From an uncultured Polaribacter sp. (GTDB lineage Bacteria > Bacteroidota > Bacteroidia > Flavobacteriales > Flavobacteriaceae): a stretch of 64,000 nucleotides of DNA. Shown piece after piece: positions 46,799 to 56,463 of the stretch; position 1 is the stretch's first letter, and each line of letters opens with the position of its first letter. A program made the position numbers and the translations under genes. The notes beneath the pieces were generated by a model that was not told the origin of the DNA, did no database searches, and worked only from the letters and a program-made list of their open reading frames with translations. The stretch lies in assembly GCA_943788045.1 (NCBI GenBank), contig CALSOT010000002.1, positions 490,310 to 554,309 on the forward strand, read 5' to 3'.

Positions 46799-48244
46799 TT
46801 ATGCGTCTTTTTTTGAAAATATTTTTTTAAAGTAATTTGTAATAGGTTGCGTAATTGCATCGAGATTAAAAATACCCTTATCTTTTGTAGCTCTCCTTGT
46901 TAATAAAATACCAACGGGAACCATTATAAATGCGGCTATCCAAGAACCTAAAAAAGATGTTATAGAACTTTCTTCGGCTAAGTTTTTACCAAAGGTGTTA
47001 CTAAAAAAATAGGTAACGTATATTGCAATAGCGAGTATCATCGGTAAACCAAAGCCTCCTTTTCTAATAATAGAGCCTAATGGGGCTCCAATGAAAAAGA
47101 GTATTAAGCAAGAGAGTGAAAATGAAATTCTATTATAATATTCTGTATCAAAAAAGTTTAGGTTTTTTCTTTTCCACTTAATAGAACTTTTATTGTTTTT
47201 AATAGAGCTTAATGCTCTTCCTGCTTTTGTAGAAGCAGTATTTAAAATTTGAATTTTACTTTTTGTATCAAAATTTTTTAGAATATCTGCATCTAAATTT
47301 TCTTTTCTTAAAGAGTCTGGATATTGGTGCAAATCTTTAGCCTGTAATGTTGCAAATATATTTTTAGATTTTAAAAGTAATATCTCATCGTAACTAGTTT
47401 TTAAGTTTGGGATAGTATCTTTTAGTTGGTTTAAACTAAGCATCATAAAGTTTTTTGTGTGGCGTTCCTTATCTAAATCACCATCTCCTGAAACAGAAGA
47501 AATATCAATATTAAATTCATATTCTTTAAAAGTAGCATTCGATGCTGCCATTTTTTTCTTCTTTATTGAGGTTTTAGCACTGTTTACATGTTCTTCATAG
47601 TAATATCCATCGTATAGAATTAGGGTCATATAACGGCTTCCTTCTTCAGAAACAATTTTACCTCTTTCTGCGGTAATTACTTTTTGATTTCCTTTACCTG
47701 TGGTTAAATCATATATTAAAACTTTTTTTAATAAATTCTCTTCTTCGCCATATTTTTCCTCAAACTTAATTTGAAACCCGGGAATATCACTATTAAAACT
47801 TCCTGGAACTAATGCCATTGCTGGTTTTTTCTTTTTAATATTTAAATATAAATTCTTTTGCTTTAAAACAGCGTAAGGGTATATATTATTTAAAAATAAA
47901 AAGTTTATTCCACTTAGAATGATTGCTAAGAAAACAAGTGGTCTTACCAAACGTTGTAAGGAAACACCAGCAGATTTTGCTGCTGCAAACTCGTAATTTT
48001 CACCTAAGTTACCTAAAGCCATTATAGAAGACAAAAGCACTCCAATTGGTAAAGCTTGAGGTGTAATAATTAAAGTTGTATAGTAAAGAAATTTTAGGAT
48101 AAAAGGCATGCTAATGCCTTTACCCGCTATGTTTTCGAAGGTTTGCCATAAAACTTGCATTACTAAAACAAAAAGTACAATTAGAAATGTAGCTACAAAT
48201 GGTACTAGAAATGTTTTTAGGATGTATTTATCTAAAATTTTCAT
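46799..48244 (-). CDS. LptF/LptG family permease (YjgP/YjgQ)
   Basis: A 481-residue inner membrane protein that partners LptB in LPS extraction. MKILDKYILKTFLVPFVATF is the hallmark N-terminus. Three N-terminal helices, a large periplasmic beta-jellyroll region (about residues 100-345) and three C-terminal helices (FFIGAPLGSIIRKGGFGLP) complete the layout. The sequence does not allow a firm choice between LptF and LptG. It begins about 60 nt after lolA and is followed 5 nt later by ribBA. Confidence 0.92.
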   Translation of the reverse strand: MKILDKYILKTFLVPFVATFLIVLFVLVMQVLWQTFENIAGKGISMPFILKFLYYTTLIITPQALPIGVLLSSIMALGNLGENYEFAAAKSAGVSLQRLVRPLVFLAIILSGINFLFLNNIYPYAVLKQKNLYLNIKKKKPAMALVPGSFNSDIPGFQIKFEEKYGEEENLLKKVLIYDLTTGKGNQKVITAERGKIVSEEGSRYMTLILYDGYYYEEHVNSAKTSIKKKKMAASNATFKEYEFNIDISSVSGDGDLDKERHTKNFMMLSLNQLKDTIPNLKTSYDEILLLKSKNIFATLQAKDLHQYPDSLRKENLDADILKNFDTKSKIQILNTASTKAGRALSSIKNNKSSIKWKRKNLNFFDTEYYNRISFSLSCLILFFIGAPLGSIIRKGGFGLPMILAIAIYVTYFFSNTFGKNLAEESSITSFLGSWIAAFIMVPVGILLTRRATKDKGIFNLDAITQPITNYFKKIFSKKDA

Positions 48245-48306
48245 CGGGACAAAAGTAGTTTCTTATGATGAAAGAAGCTACTAAAATTCTATTAATTGAA
48301 AAATAA

Positions 48307-48963
48307 TTAGTCTATCGTGAATTTTAGCTTTTTGTATTTTTCTTCATCAAATGAAAAGTAATTGCTAGGCAAAGTTTGATTGCTTTTAAATTCTGTAATT
48401 GTAAATGTTGTTTTAGAGCCATTATCTCCTGTTTGAATTAACTTATAAATATGCATTGTTTTTGCATCTATAGCTAGTTCTACTTTTGTGATATCTGAAT
48501 TACTATCGATAGGGATTAAAGTTACAAATTGTATTTGTCGTCCTTTTACTTTCTTTAAATCCCCCATTTCGAAAATATAACCGTCCTTATAAAATGTGAA
48601 TAATTTGGAAGGGTAAATAAATCCATCATCTCCACTCATATCATCATCTGTTATGGTAATTTCTTTTTCGTCATTATTAATTACATAAAGCTTTTTTCCA
48701 TTGAAGATGAATTTATTACCTAGGTAGTTTAAACTATATTTTTGTCCTTGTAATGAAATTTGACCTCTAATAGGTGGTTCATCGCCCTCCATAATTCCGA
48801 CATCTTCATTGCTCAGTGTTTGACTAAAATCAAAAGCCATGTTTTCATAAGCACTCATTTTAGTGGAAACTTTGTCTAAAAGTGATTTGGCTTTTTCTGA
48901 ATTCTGTGAAAGAGTCACAGTTGTTAAAAATATATTCAAAAACAAGATGGTTATTTTTTTCAT
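48307..48963 (-). CDS. lolA: Outer membrane lipoprotein carrier LolA-like protein
   Basis: A 218-residue periplasmic carrier for lipoproteins. It has a signal peptide (KKITILFLNIFLTTVTLSQ) and the half-barrel fold marked by KAKSLLDKVSTKMSAYENMAFDF, GQISLQGQKYSLNYLGN and LFTFYKDGYIFEMGD. The C-terminal TFTITEFKSNQTLPSNYFSF is typical of Bacteroidota LolA. It starts 5 nt after the ftsK stop, a conserved pairing. Confidence 0.88.
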   Translation of the reverse strand: MKKITILFLNIFLTTVTLSQNSEKAKSLLDKVSTKMSAYENMAFDFSQTLSNEDVGIMEGDEPPIRGQISLQGQKYSLNYLGNKFIFNGKKLYVINNDEKEITITDDDMSGDDGFIYPSKLFTFYKDGYIFEMGDLKKVKGRQIQFVTLIPIDSNSDITKVELAIDAKTMHIYKLIQTGDNGSKTTFTITEFKSNQTLPSNYFSFDEEKYKKLKFTID

Positions 48964-48968
48964 TTCTA

Positions 48969-51404
48969 CTATTTATTTTCGTTTTCTAATAATTGATCTA
49001 ATGCAAGAAAATCTGGAACTAAAACTTGTCTCGCTTTACTTCCCTCAAAACCTCCGACAATTCCAGCCGCTTCTAGTTGATCTATCAGGCGACCAGCTCT
49101 ATTATAACCTAATTTTAGTTTTCTCTGTAAAAGCGATGCAGAACCTTGCTGAGCTGTTACAATGATTTCTGCAGCCTCTCGAAATAATTTATCTCTGTCT
49201 GAAATATCTATATCAATACTTGTGCCATTTTCATCATCTATGTATTCGGGTAACAAATGTGCTTCTGGATATGCTTTTTGAGAACCAATAAAGTCGGTTA
49301 TTTTTTCAACTTCAGGAGTATCTACAAAAGCACACTGAATTCTATTTATTTCATTTCCAGCAGTGTATAATAAATCACCACGTCCAATTAATTGATCCGC
49401 ACCACCGGCATCTAAGATGGTTCTAGAATCTATTTTTGATGTTACTCTAAATGCAATTCTAGCAGGGAAATTGGCTTTTATAATACCTGTAATTACGTTT
49501 ACAGACGGTCTTTGTGTTGCTACGATTAAATGAATACCAATAGCTCTTGCAAGTTGCGCTAATCTTGCAATTGGGGTTTCTACCTCTTTACCTGCAGTCA
49601 TTATTAAATCTGCAAATTCATCAATTACCAAAACGATATAAGGTAAATATTGATGCCCATCATTTGGATTTAATTTTCGGGCCTTAAACTTTGTGTTGTA
49701 TTCCTTAATGTTACGAACCATTGCATTTTTTAGTAGATCGTAACGATTGTCCATTTCTATACAAAGCGAATTTAAAGTTTGCACGACTTTGGTGGTATCT
49801 GTAATAATAGCTTCTTCTACATCTGGTAATTTTGCTAGATAATGACGCTCAATTTTATTGAATAAAGTAAGTTCTACTTTCTTTGGATCTACTAGAATAA
49901 ACTTTACTTCTGCTGGATGTTTTTTGTATAAGAGTGATGTTAAAACCGCATTTAAACCAACGGACTTTCCCTGTCCTGTAGCACCTGCCATTAATAAATG
50001 GGGCATTTTAGCTAAGTCTATTACGAAGGTTTCATTACTAATAGTTTTTCCTAAAGCTATGGGTAATTCCATGCTTGATTCCTGAAATTTCTTTGATGAA
50101 ATCACAGAATGCATAGAAACAATGGTAGATTTCTTGTTTGGTACTTCAATACCTATAGTACCTTTACCGGGAATAGGAGCAATAATTCTAATTCCTAATG
50201 CAGATAAAGATAGTGCGATATCATCTTCTAAATTTTTAATTTTAGAGATTCTAATTCCAGCTTCCGGTACAATTTCATACAACGTAATTGTTGGCCCTAC
50301 AGTTGCCTTAATTTCTGCAATACCAATTTTGTAGTTCTTTAAAGTTTCTACAATTCGATCTTTGTTAGCTTCTAATTCTACTGGATCGATAGAAATAGAC
50401 TCATTATATTGCTTTAAAAGATTAAAAGTTGGAAATTTGAAATTTCCTAATTCTAAGGTAGGGTCAAATTCACCGAAGTCTTTTACTAATTGGTTTGCTA
50501 GGTTTTCTGTCGAAGTTTCTTCTTCTCTTCCAATTGCTATATCAATTTCGACCTCAGCTTCAGTTTCTATTTTTTCTTCTTTAGGTATCTCAGTTTTTAC
50601 ATGAGGTTCTGATTTTTTTTCAACTTTTAAAGCAATTTCTTCGTATTTATTTGACACGTCAGAATGTTTAGAAATTGTAGGCTGCAAATTTTCTAAAGAA
50701 AGTTCAACGACAGATTTTTCTTTTTTATCTGTTTTTAGAATATCATTAGTTGAAGTTTCGTTTTCACTTTCACTTTGAATTGGTTCTTGCGCTTTTCTTT
50801 TTTCTTGATTTCTTTTGTAATTATCTAAGTATTTATCAAATGTTACTTTGTAGCGAATTACTAAATAAGATATTAGGATGAAACTTAGTAGGATAACTAG
50901 ACCTGTTTTACCTATAAAAGCTTGTAAATATTCATTAATTTCAAAACCGATAATTCCTGATAGAAGTCCGTAATTACTTTTAGTAAATCCTAAACAGGTA
51001 GAAACCCATAATATTGCTATAAGTGACCAGTTCCAGGAAATGACAACTTTAGAAAATTTCTTTTTGATAAGAATATTTACCCCAGTTAAAAACACTTGAA
51101 AAGCAATGATAAATGAGGCAACCCCAAAACTTTTATAGATAAAAAAGTGACTTAAAATTGCACCAAATTTGCCTAATAAATTCTTACTTGTAACGGTTCT
51201 ATCCGTTAATTTTGTCAGTGTGCTCTGATCTTCTTGCCAGTTAAAGAAAAAGGAAAAAAAGGCAATACACAAAAAAGCAGAAAATAAAATTAAAAATGTT
51301 CCTAAAATAGTTTGTGCTTGTCTTGATTTTAAAAAGGCAAATATATTCGGTTTATTATCCGAAGAGTTTATTGTTTTATTAGTGCTCGTTTTACTTTTGG
51401 CCAT
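48969..51404 (-). CDS. ftsK: DNA translocase FtsK
   Basis: An 811-residue septal DNA pump that aligns chromosome termini for Xer recombination and clears DNA at division. Four N-terminal membrane helices (about residues 25-185), a charged linker (about 190-320), then the motor: LMAGATGQGKSVGLNAVLTS near 468-487, Walker B YIVLVIDEFADLIMT and QRPSVNVITGIIKANFPARI. The gamma winged-helix domain at the end (TAQQGSASLLQRKLKLGYNR) recognises polar DNA motifs. It heads lolA, lptF/G and ribBA. Confidence 0.96.
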   Translation of the reverse strand: MAKSKTSTNKTINSSDNKPNIFAFLKSRQAQTILGTFLILFSAFLCIAFFSFFFNWQEDQSTLTKLTDRTVTSKNLLGKFGAILSHFFIYKSFGVASFIIAFQVFLTGVNILIKKKFSKVVISWNWSLIAILWVSTCLGFTKSNYGLLSGIIGFEINEYLQAFIGKTGLVILLSFILISYLVIRYKVTFDKYLDNYKRNQEKRKAQEPIQSESENETSTNDILKTDKKEKSVVELSLENLQPTISKHSDVSNKYEEIALKVEKKSEPHVKTEIPKEEKIETEAEVEIDIAIGREEETSTENLANQLVKDFGEFDPTLELGNFKFPTFNLLKQYNESISIDPVELEANKDRIVETLKNYKIGIAEIKATVGPTITLYEIVPEAGIRISKIKNLEDDIALSLSALGIRIIAPIPGKGTIGIEVPNKKSTIVSMHSVISSKKFQESSMELPIALGKTISNETFVIDLAKMPHLLMAGATGQGKSVGLNAVLTSLLYKKHPAEVKFILVDPKKVELTLFNKIERHYLAKLPDVEEAIITDTTKVVQTLNSLCIEMDNRYDLLKNAMVRNIKEYNTKFKARKLNPNDGHQYLPYIVLVIDEFADLIMTAGKEVETPIARLAQLARAIGIHLIVATQRPSVNVITGIIKANFPARIAFRVTSKIDSRTILDAGGADQLIGRGDLLYTAGNEINRIQCAFVDTPEVEKITDFIGSQKAYPEAHLLPEYIDDENGTSIDIDISDRDKLFREAAEIIVTAQQGSASLLQRKLKLGYNRAGRLIDQLEAAGIVGGFEGSKARQVLVPDFLALDQLLENENK

Positions 51405-51446
51405 TAATTTTTTTGATCGATTTTACTAGTAAATACAAATTTGCAC

Positions 51447-51827
51447 CTAAAATAACAAAGTTATTTTAGGTATGTATATAAAACCAGCAATAATTAGTGA
51501 AACAAATGCAGCGAAACTTGGTGCACCAGCTGCTATATCTTTTATTAATCCTATCTTTTTATGATAATTTGGGTGTATAAAATCTGCAACTTCTTCTATG
51601 GCAGTGTTTACAGCTTCAGCAACTAAAACCAAACCAATTGCTAAAAACTGAATCATCCATTCTATATTAGATATATCAAAATAAAAACCTAAAATAGTCG
51701 CAACTATGGCAATAAAAAGTTGTGCCTTAATACTATCTTCAGTCGTTATTAAAAGCCACATACCTCTTAATGCGAATTTTAAACTACGAAGTCTTCCTCT
51801 TAAAAAACTGTCGTTAGGGTTTTTCAT
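51447..51827 (-). CDS. dgkA: Diacylglycerol kinase family protein
   Basis: A 126-residue inner membrane enzyme of the DgkA/undecaprenol kinase family, with an amphipathic N-terminus and three membrane helices. The signature VAEAVNTAIEEVADFIHPNYH (E-A-x-N-T-A-I-E) is present, followed by the conserved KDIAAGAPSFAAFV. Gram-negative members recycle diacylglycerol from lipid and glycan modification, while some relatives phosphorylate undecaprenol. It lies 3 nt after the tpx stop and 42 nt before ftsK. Confidence 0.92.
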   Translation of the reverse strand: MKNPNDSFLRGRLRSLKFALRGMWLLITTEDSIKAQLFIAIVATILGFYFDISNIEWMIQFLAIGLVLVAEAVNTAIEEVADFIHPNYHKKIGLIKDIAAGAPSFAAFVSLIIAGFIYIPKITLLF

Positions 51828-51830
51828 ATA

Positions 51831-52328
51831 CTATATTGCGTTTAAAGCTGCTTTATAATTGGGTTCATCAGCAATTTCAGAAACTTGTTCAGTATAAACT
51901 ACGGTTCCATTTTCATTCATAATTACAATTGCCCTTGAATGTAAATTTGCTAAAGGTCCATCAGCAATTTCTAACTGGTAAGATGTACCAAAGTTTCCAT
52001 CAGCAAAATCAGAGAGCATCGTTACATTATCAATACCTTCCGCACCGCAAAAACGAGCTTGGGCAAAGGGTAAGTCTTTAGAGATACATAGGACTGCTGT
52101 ATTTTCTAAATCTGCAACTTTTTTATTGAATTCTCTAACAGAGGTTGCACAAGTGCCGGTATCTATACTTGGGAAAATATTTAAGATTATTTTTTTACCA
52201 TTAAAATCAGATAAACTTTTCTTAGACAAATCTACAGCAGTTAGTTTAAAATCTAACGCTTTAGTTCCTAGTGTGGGTAAATTACCTATTGTGTTTATTG
52301 TGTTTCCTTTTAATGTAATACTTGCCAT
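51831..52328 (-). CDS. tpx: Thiol peroxidase Tpx
   Basis: A 165-residue atypical 2-Cys peroxiredoxin that reduces hydroperoxides using thioredoxin. The peroxidatic C60 is in SIDTGTCATSVREFN, the resolving C94 in FAQARFCGAEG, matching the Tpx spacing. Expected to be cytoplasmic or periplasmic; no signal peptide is visible. A consensus -7 element lies 23 nt upstream. It heads the tpx-dgkA pair that runs on towards ftsK. Confidence 0.94.
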   Translation of the reverse strand: MASITLKGNTINTIGNLPTLGTKALDFKLTAVDLSKKSLSDFNGKKIILNIFPSIDTGTCATSVREFNKKVADLENTAVLCISKDLPFAQARFCGAEGIDNVTMLSDFADGNFGTSYQLEIADGPLANLHSRAIVIMNENGTVVYTEQVSEIADEPNYKAALNAI

Positions 52329-52351
52329 TTTTAATGCGTTTTTTTGTTTTT

Positions 52352-52359
52352 CAAAAGTA
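52352..52359 (-). promoter_or_regulatory. -7 promoter element (TACTTTTG) of tpx
   Basis: An exact minus-strand TAnnTTTG, 23 nt before the tpx ATG at 52328. It diverges from the promoter of the MATE gene 70 nt away. Confidence 0.5.
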
Positions 52360-52428
52360 ACTATTTTTATTGAAAAACCTTTATCGGAAAATGGATAACT
52401 TACATATAAAAAATCTTCCTTTAATACT

Positions 52429-52436
52429 TATATTTG
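52429..52436 (+). promoter_or_regulatory. -7 promoter element (TATATTTG) of the MATE gene
   Basis: An exact TAnnTTTG. Its last three bases are the TTG that opens the longest reading frame at 52434, so translation must start further on, most likely at TTG 52461. Confidence 0.5.
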
Positions 52437-52460
52437 CAATCTGAAAAACTAAACTTTACA

Positions 52461-53846
52461 TTGAATATATCTCAATATACATCAGAATTTAAATACAATT
52501 GGAAACTTGCAGCTCCCGTAATGCTTGGGATGTTGGGGCATACATTTGTAAGCTTTGTAGATAATATTATGGTAGGTCAGATAGGAACCGCGGAATTAGC
52601 TGCAGTTTCTCTGGGTAATAGTTTTATGTTCATTGCAATGTCGATAGGAATTGGTTTTTCTACTGCAATTACACCATTAATTGCAGAAGCAGATTCTTCA
52701 GATAATTTAAAACAAGCAAGATCATCATATAAAAATGGATTATTTTTATGCACAGCATTAGGTATTGTACTTTTTTTAGGGATTTATTTTTCGAAATCTG
52801 TAATGTATTTGATGAAACAGCCACAAGAAGTTGTAGAGCTTGCAATTCCGTATTTAGATTTGGTTGCTTTTTCATTAATTCCAATGATAATTTTTCAAGC
52901 TATAAAGCAATTTAGCGACGGAATGTCGATGACGAAGTATCCTATGTATGCTACTTTATTATCAAACATTATAAATATTATTTTAAACTATTTGTTGATT
53001 TTTGGTAAGTTCGGTTTTCCTGAAATGGGTATTGTAGGTGCGGCTTATGGTACTCTAGTTTCTCGAATTGTAATGGTTCTGTACTTATGGATATTATTGC
53101 GTTATAACAAGAGATCAAAGCGCATCGTTAGAGATATAAAATTCTTTGTTTTAGATTTTTTAATGATAAAAAAAATCATCAATTTAGGCTCTTTAAGTGC
53201 AATGCAAATGTTTTTTGAAGTAGCTATTTTTACAGCTGCTATCTGGTTAAGTGGTTTGTTGGGTAAAAATCCACAAGCAGCAAATCAAATTGCATTAAAT
53301 CTGTCTTCTATGGCGTTTATGGTTGCCATGGGGTTAAGCGTAGCTTCTATGATTAGGGTAGGTAATCAAAAGGGCTTAAAAAACTATAAAGAATTGCGTA
53401 GAATTGCTTTTTCGCTTTTTCTGCTCGGTGTTTTATTAGCTATTTTCTTTGCTTTGTTATTTTTTATTTTTCATAAAAGTTTGCCAAGTATTTATGTAAA
53501 TTTAAATGATACAACCAATTATGCAGATAATATGGAAGTTATTTCTATTGCATCAAAATTATTAATAGCAGCAGCATTTTTTCAGATTTCAGATAGTATA
53601 CAGGTTGTAGTTTTGGGGGCTTTACGTGGTTTACAGGATGTAAAAATTCCAACAATCTTAACTTTTATCTCCTATTGGGTGGTAGGTTTTCCTATTTCCT
53701 ATTTTTTAGGAAAAGAAGAAATGTATGGTAGTTTTGGTATTTGGTTGGGCTTGCTTGCAGGATTAACTACCGCTTCCATTTTATTATTTATTCGATTTAA
53801 TTCGTTAACTTTAAAACTCATTAAGCAAAAACATGACCTTACCTAA
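52461..53846 (+). CDS. MATE family efflux transporter (NorM-like)
   Basis: A 461-residue inner membrane antiporter with twelve predicted helices, exporting drugs or cationic metabolites in exchange for Na+ or H+. LAAPVMLGMLGHTFVSFVDN followed by IMVGQIGTAELAAVSLGNS is the family start, repeated in the second half as SMAFMVAMGLSVASMIRVGN. The frame opens at TTG 52434, but that codon is part of the -7 promoter element, so the TTG at 52461 (NISQYTSEFKYNWKLAAP) is preferred. It overlaps the next small gene by 14 nt. Confidence 0.92.
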   Translation: MNISQYTSEFKYNWKLAAPVMLGMLGHTFVSFVDNIMVGQIGTAELAAVSLGNSFMFIAMSIGIGFSTAITPLIAEADSSDNLKQARSSYKNGLFLCTALGIVLFLGIYFSKSVMYLMKQPQEVVELAIPYLDLVAFSLIPMIIFQAIKQFSDGMSMTKYPMYATLLSNIINIILNYLLIFGKFGFPEMGIVGAAYGTLVSRIVMVLYLWILLRYNKRSKRIVRDIKFFVLDFLMIKKIINLGSLSAMQMFFEVAIFTAAIWLSGLLGKNPQAANQIALNLSSMAFMVAMGLSVASMIRVGNQKGLKNYKELRRIAFSLFLLGVLLAIFFALLFFIFHKSLPSIYVNLNDTTNYADNMEVISIASKLLIAAAFFQISDSIQVVVLGALRGLQDVKIPTILTFISYWVVGFPISYFLGKEEMYGSFGIWLGLLAGLTTASILLFIRFNSLTLKLIKQKHDLT

Positions 53847-54057
53847 ATTTTTATTAGCGGATAATAGCAGTTTCCCAGAAGATATTTTTGTATTACATAC
53901 AGAATTCCCTCGATTTTTAATCAATTTAAAAGATGATGAAATAGAGTGGTTTGAGGATTTAACAGGAGAGACGGAAGAAGATATTGCAACTGAATTAGCA
54001 GATTTAATGGATAAAGCTGGTGCTTTTTATGATAAAGAGATGAAAGATTACGAGTAG
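53833..54057 (+). CDS. Conserved small acidic protein
   Basis: A 74-residue, very acidic protein (DDEIEWFEDLTGETEEDI and many Glu/Asp elsewhere) without signal peptide or membrane helix. I do not recognise a named family, though short acidic proteins follow MATE genes in several flavobacteria. The 14-nt overlap with the transporter shows co-translation. A cytoplasmic role is likely but undefined. Confidence 0.72.
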   Translation: MTLPKFLLADNSSFPEDIFVLHTEFPRFLINLKDDEIEWFEDLTGETEEDIATELADLMDKAGAFYDKEMKDYE

Positions 54058-54159
54058 GTGTTCATAGTCTGAAACTCTTATTATCTGTACAAATTTTATT
54101 TCTTTTAATTGTGAAATTTGCTCTAGCTTACAGAGATTGATTGAAATAATTTTAGTCGA

Positions 54160-55395
54160 TTAGTACCAACGCTTCTTCTTCTTTTTAGAGGCTTCAGATT
54201 TTCTCCCTTTCTTATTTTTACTAATAGTATTGGGTTGTTTTTTTCTATGTTTTGGTGGGTTGATTACGTATGGATGGTCTGTAATAATTTTAATAGATTT
54301 CTCAATTAGAGATTCAATCAATTTAATATAGCTGTTTTCGTCGGGAGAACAGAATGATAAAGCGATTCCAGATTTTCCTGCTCTACCTGTTCTACCAATT
54401 CTATGCACGTAGGTTTCAGGTATATTTGAAATATCGAAATTAATAATAGCATCTACATTTGTAATATCTATTCCACGAGCAGCAACATCTGTTGCAATTA
54501 AGATATTTGCTTTCTTATTTTTAAAGTCTTCAATAGCTTTATTTCTTAATGATTGTGTTTTATCACCGTGAATACTCGTAACTTTATAATCGTTTTTAAG
54601 TAAGCTCTGTTCTAATTTATCAACACCTAATTTTGTGCGTCTAAAAATAATTATTTTTCCATTTAGGGTGTGTCTTAACAGGTGCAGACACAAATCTGTT
54701 TTATTCTTTTTGGGAAGGTAATATAATAACTGACCAATGTTTTTTGCTGTGGTTTCCTCAGGATTTATTTCGATTTTAATAGGGTTTTTTAAAATCCTAT
54801 TAGCTAACTGATCTATTTTTTCTGGTATGGTTGCAGAAAAAAGTAATGTTTGTTTTTTCTTAGGGCATAAAGCTTCTATTTTCTTTACATCGGCTATAAA
54901 ACCCATGTCTAGCATTAAATCTGCTTCGTCTAGAACTAAAATCTCAATAGCACTTAAATCGATATTTCCTTGCATTTGAAGGTCGATTAATCTTCCTGGA
55001 GTTGCAATTAGTATATCTACACCATTTTTTAATATTTCTTTCTGAGGATCTAATGAAACACCGCCAAAAACAGCAGTAGTTGTTAAAGCTGTGTGTTTAC
55101 TAAATCTTGTAAAGTTTTCTAAAATTTGTATTGCTAGTTCACGTGTTGGTGTAACTATTAAAGACTTTATTTTTTTTGATTCTTTTTCTTCTTCTTGTTT
55201 TTCTAATAACAATTGAATAATTGGTAACGCAAAAGCAGCAGTTTTTCCTGTACCGGTTTGTGCAGAAACAATTATATTCTTTTTAGCTAAAACTAGAGGA
55301 ATTGCTTTTTCTTGTACTTGTGTTGGTGAATGAAATCGCTCTTCAGCAACTGCTTTTAAGATTGATTTATGTAATGGTAATTCAGAAAACTGCAT
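54160..55395 (-). CDS. DEAD-box ATP-dependent RNA helicase
   Basis: A 411-residue RhlE-like RNA helicase. The Q-motif FHSPTQVQEKAIP, Walker A AQTGTGKT (45-52), LDEAD (about 153-157), SAT, and HRIGRTGRAGKSG (motif VI) are all present. The basic C-terminal tail (RKSEASKKKKKRWY) probably contacts RNA. It would unwind structured RNA in ribosome assembly or decay, helpful for a cold-water organism. A -7 element 15 nt upstream supports this start. Confidence 0.93.
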   Translation of the reverse strand: MQFSELPLHKSILKAVAEERFHSPTQVQEKAIPLVLAKKNIIVSAQTGTGKTAAFALPIIQLLLEKQEEEKESKKIKSLIVTPTRELAIQILENFTRFSKHTALTTTAVFGGVSLDPQKEILKNGVDILIATPGRLIDLQMQGNIDLSAIEILVLDEADLMLDMGFIADVKKIEALCPKKKQTLLFSATIPEKIDQLANRILKNPIKIEINPEETTAKNIGQLLYYLPKKNKTDLCLHLLRHTLNGKIIIFRRTKLGVDKLEQSLLKNDYKVTSIHGDKTQSLRNKAIEDFKNKKANILIATDVAARGIDITNVDAIINFDISNIPETYVHRIGRTGRAGKSGIALSFCSPDENSYIKLIESLIEKSIKIITDHPYVINPPKHRKKQPNTISKNKKGRKSEASKKKKKRWY

Positions 55396-55410
55396 TTAAA
55401 TATTTTTATG

Positions 55411-55418
55411 CAAAGGTA
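55411..55418 (-). promoter_or_regulatory. -7 promoter element (TACCTTTG) of the DEAD-box gene
   Basis: An exact minus-strand TAnnTTTG, 15 nt before the ATG at 55395, giving a short leader of about 10 nt. Confidence 0.4.
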
Positions 55419-55545
55419 GTTCAAAAGAATCTATGTTTTTGATGAAATTGATCTCCAAATAATTTCTTTAGTTTTAATAATAAGTTAATAGCTATTCTAA
55501 CGAATAACTTGTAAGTGCAGGAGAAACTACTTTTTTTCTTAAAAA

Positions 55546-56187
55546 TTACAAACGTTTCTCAATCCATTTTTTAAAACTATAAAAGTTTTGTGGAGCAACT
55601 CCATGCCCAACAGGGTATTCAGAATACTCGTAGTTAAAGCCTAAGTTCTCTAGGAAAGGTTTGTTTCTTCTTGCCCATTCTATTGGTAAGACCTGGTCTA
55701 CAGAGCCATGAGAACCATAATATTCTGTTTTAATATCTTTCGAGATAGTTTCTGGCAATAATTCGTCATTTACATAACCGCTTAAGGCAATTACATTTTG
55801 TACTTTATTTGGATAGAAGAAGCTCAGAGAGTAACTTAAAATTGCACCTTGACTAAAACCTAGTAAAAATGTTTTATCTGGGTTTGTGTTGTATTTTGTT
55901 TTTATTTGATCAATAAAAACAGCTATTTTATCAATAGAATCTTTGGCCTGCTTTAAATCGGAAAACTTTCCGTTTTTGTCATCAAAATTAATAGAATACC
56001 AAGCGTAACTGCCACTTCCCATTGGTAATGGTGCTTGTGCACTAATTATTAAAAATTCATCTGGTAATTCTTCTGCAAAAGAAAATAAATCTTGTTCGTT
56101 ACTACCATAACCATGCAATAAAATTAATAAAGGCGGGTTTTCAACTATTCCTTTTGGTTGTCTTACTAGATATTGCAAATCACTCAT
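55546..56187 (-). CDS. Phospholipase/carboxylesterase family alpha/beta hydrolase
   Basis: A 213-residue cytoplasmic esterase of the YpfH/EstB group. LILLHGYGSNEQDLFSFAEE is the oxyanion strand, FLLGFSQGAILSYSLSF the nucleophile elbow, HGSVDQVLPIEWARRN the acid and YPVGHGVAPQNF the catalytic His. Substrates are short acyl esters in characterised relatives, the natural one unknown. It is a single gene. Confidence 0.9.
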   Translation of the reverse strand: MSDLQYLVRQPKGIVENPPLLILLHGYGSNEQDLFSFAEELPDEFLIISAQAPLPMGSGSYAWYSINFDDKNGKFSDLKQAKDSIDKIAVFIDQIKTKYNTNPDKTFLLGFSQGAILSYSLSFFYPNKVQNVIALSGYVNDELLPETISKDIKTEYYGSHGSVDQVLPIEWARRNKPFLENLGFNYEYSEYPVGHGVAPQNFYSFKKWIEKRL

Positions 56188-56463
56188 TTTTATATTACTT
56201 TTTTGTTTTGACTAAATGTTATTTTTTTTCCTCGCTTTTAAAGACTCGCATAAATTAAATAATCCAAAACACATGAAAACACAAGGTTCCACAGACTAAG
56301 TATTAATTTAGAGTTGCAAAGTAAAATTCCAATTATTTTCCTGATATGAAAGTTAGCAAAACTTTTTTTTAAAACTCATTATGGAAAAGGCGACTTTAGT
56401 TTTTCGTATTTAATGAAACTGATAATTGCCATTATTTTTCCTTTGTTACGGTTTGATTTGTCA

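Noticed and set aside
52434..52436. TTG at 52434 as start of the MATE transporter
   Set aside because: It is the 3' end of a consensus -7 promoter element; the transcript would start downstream of it.
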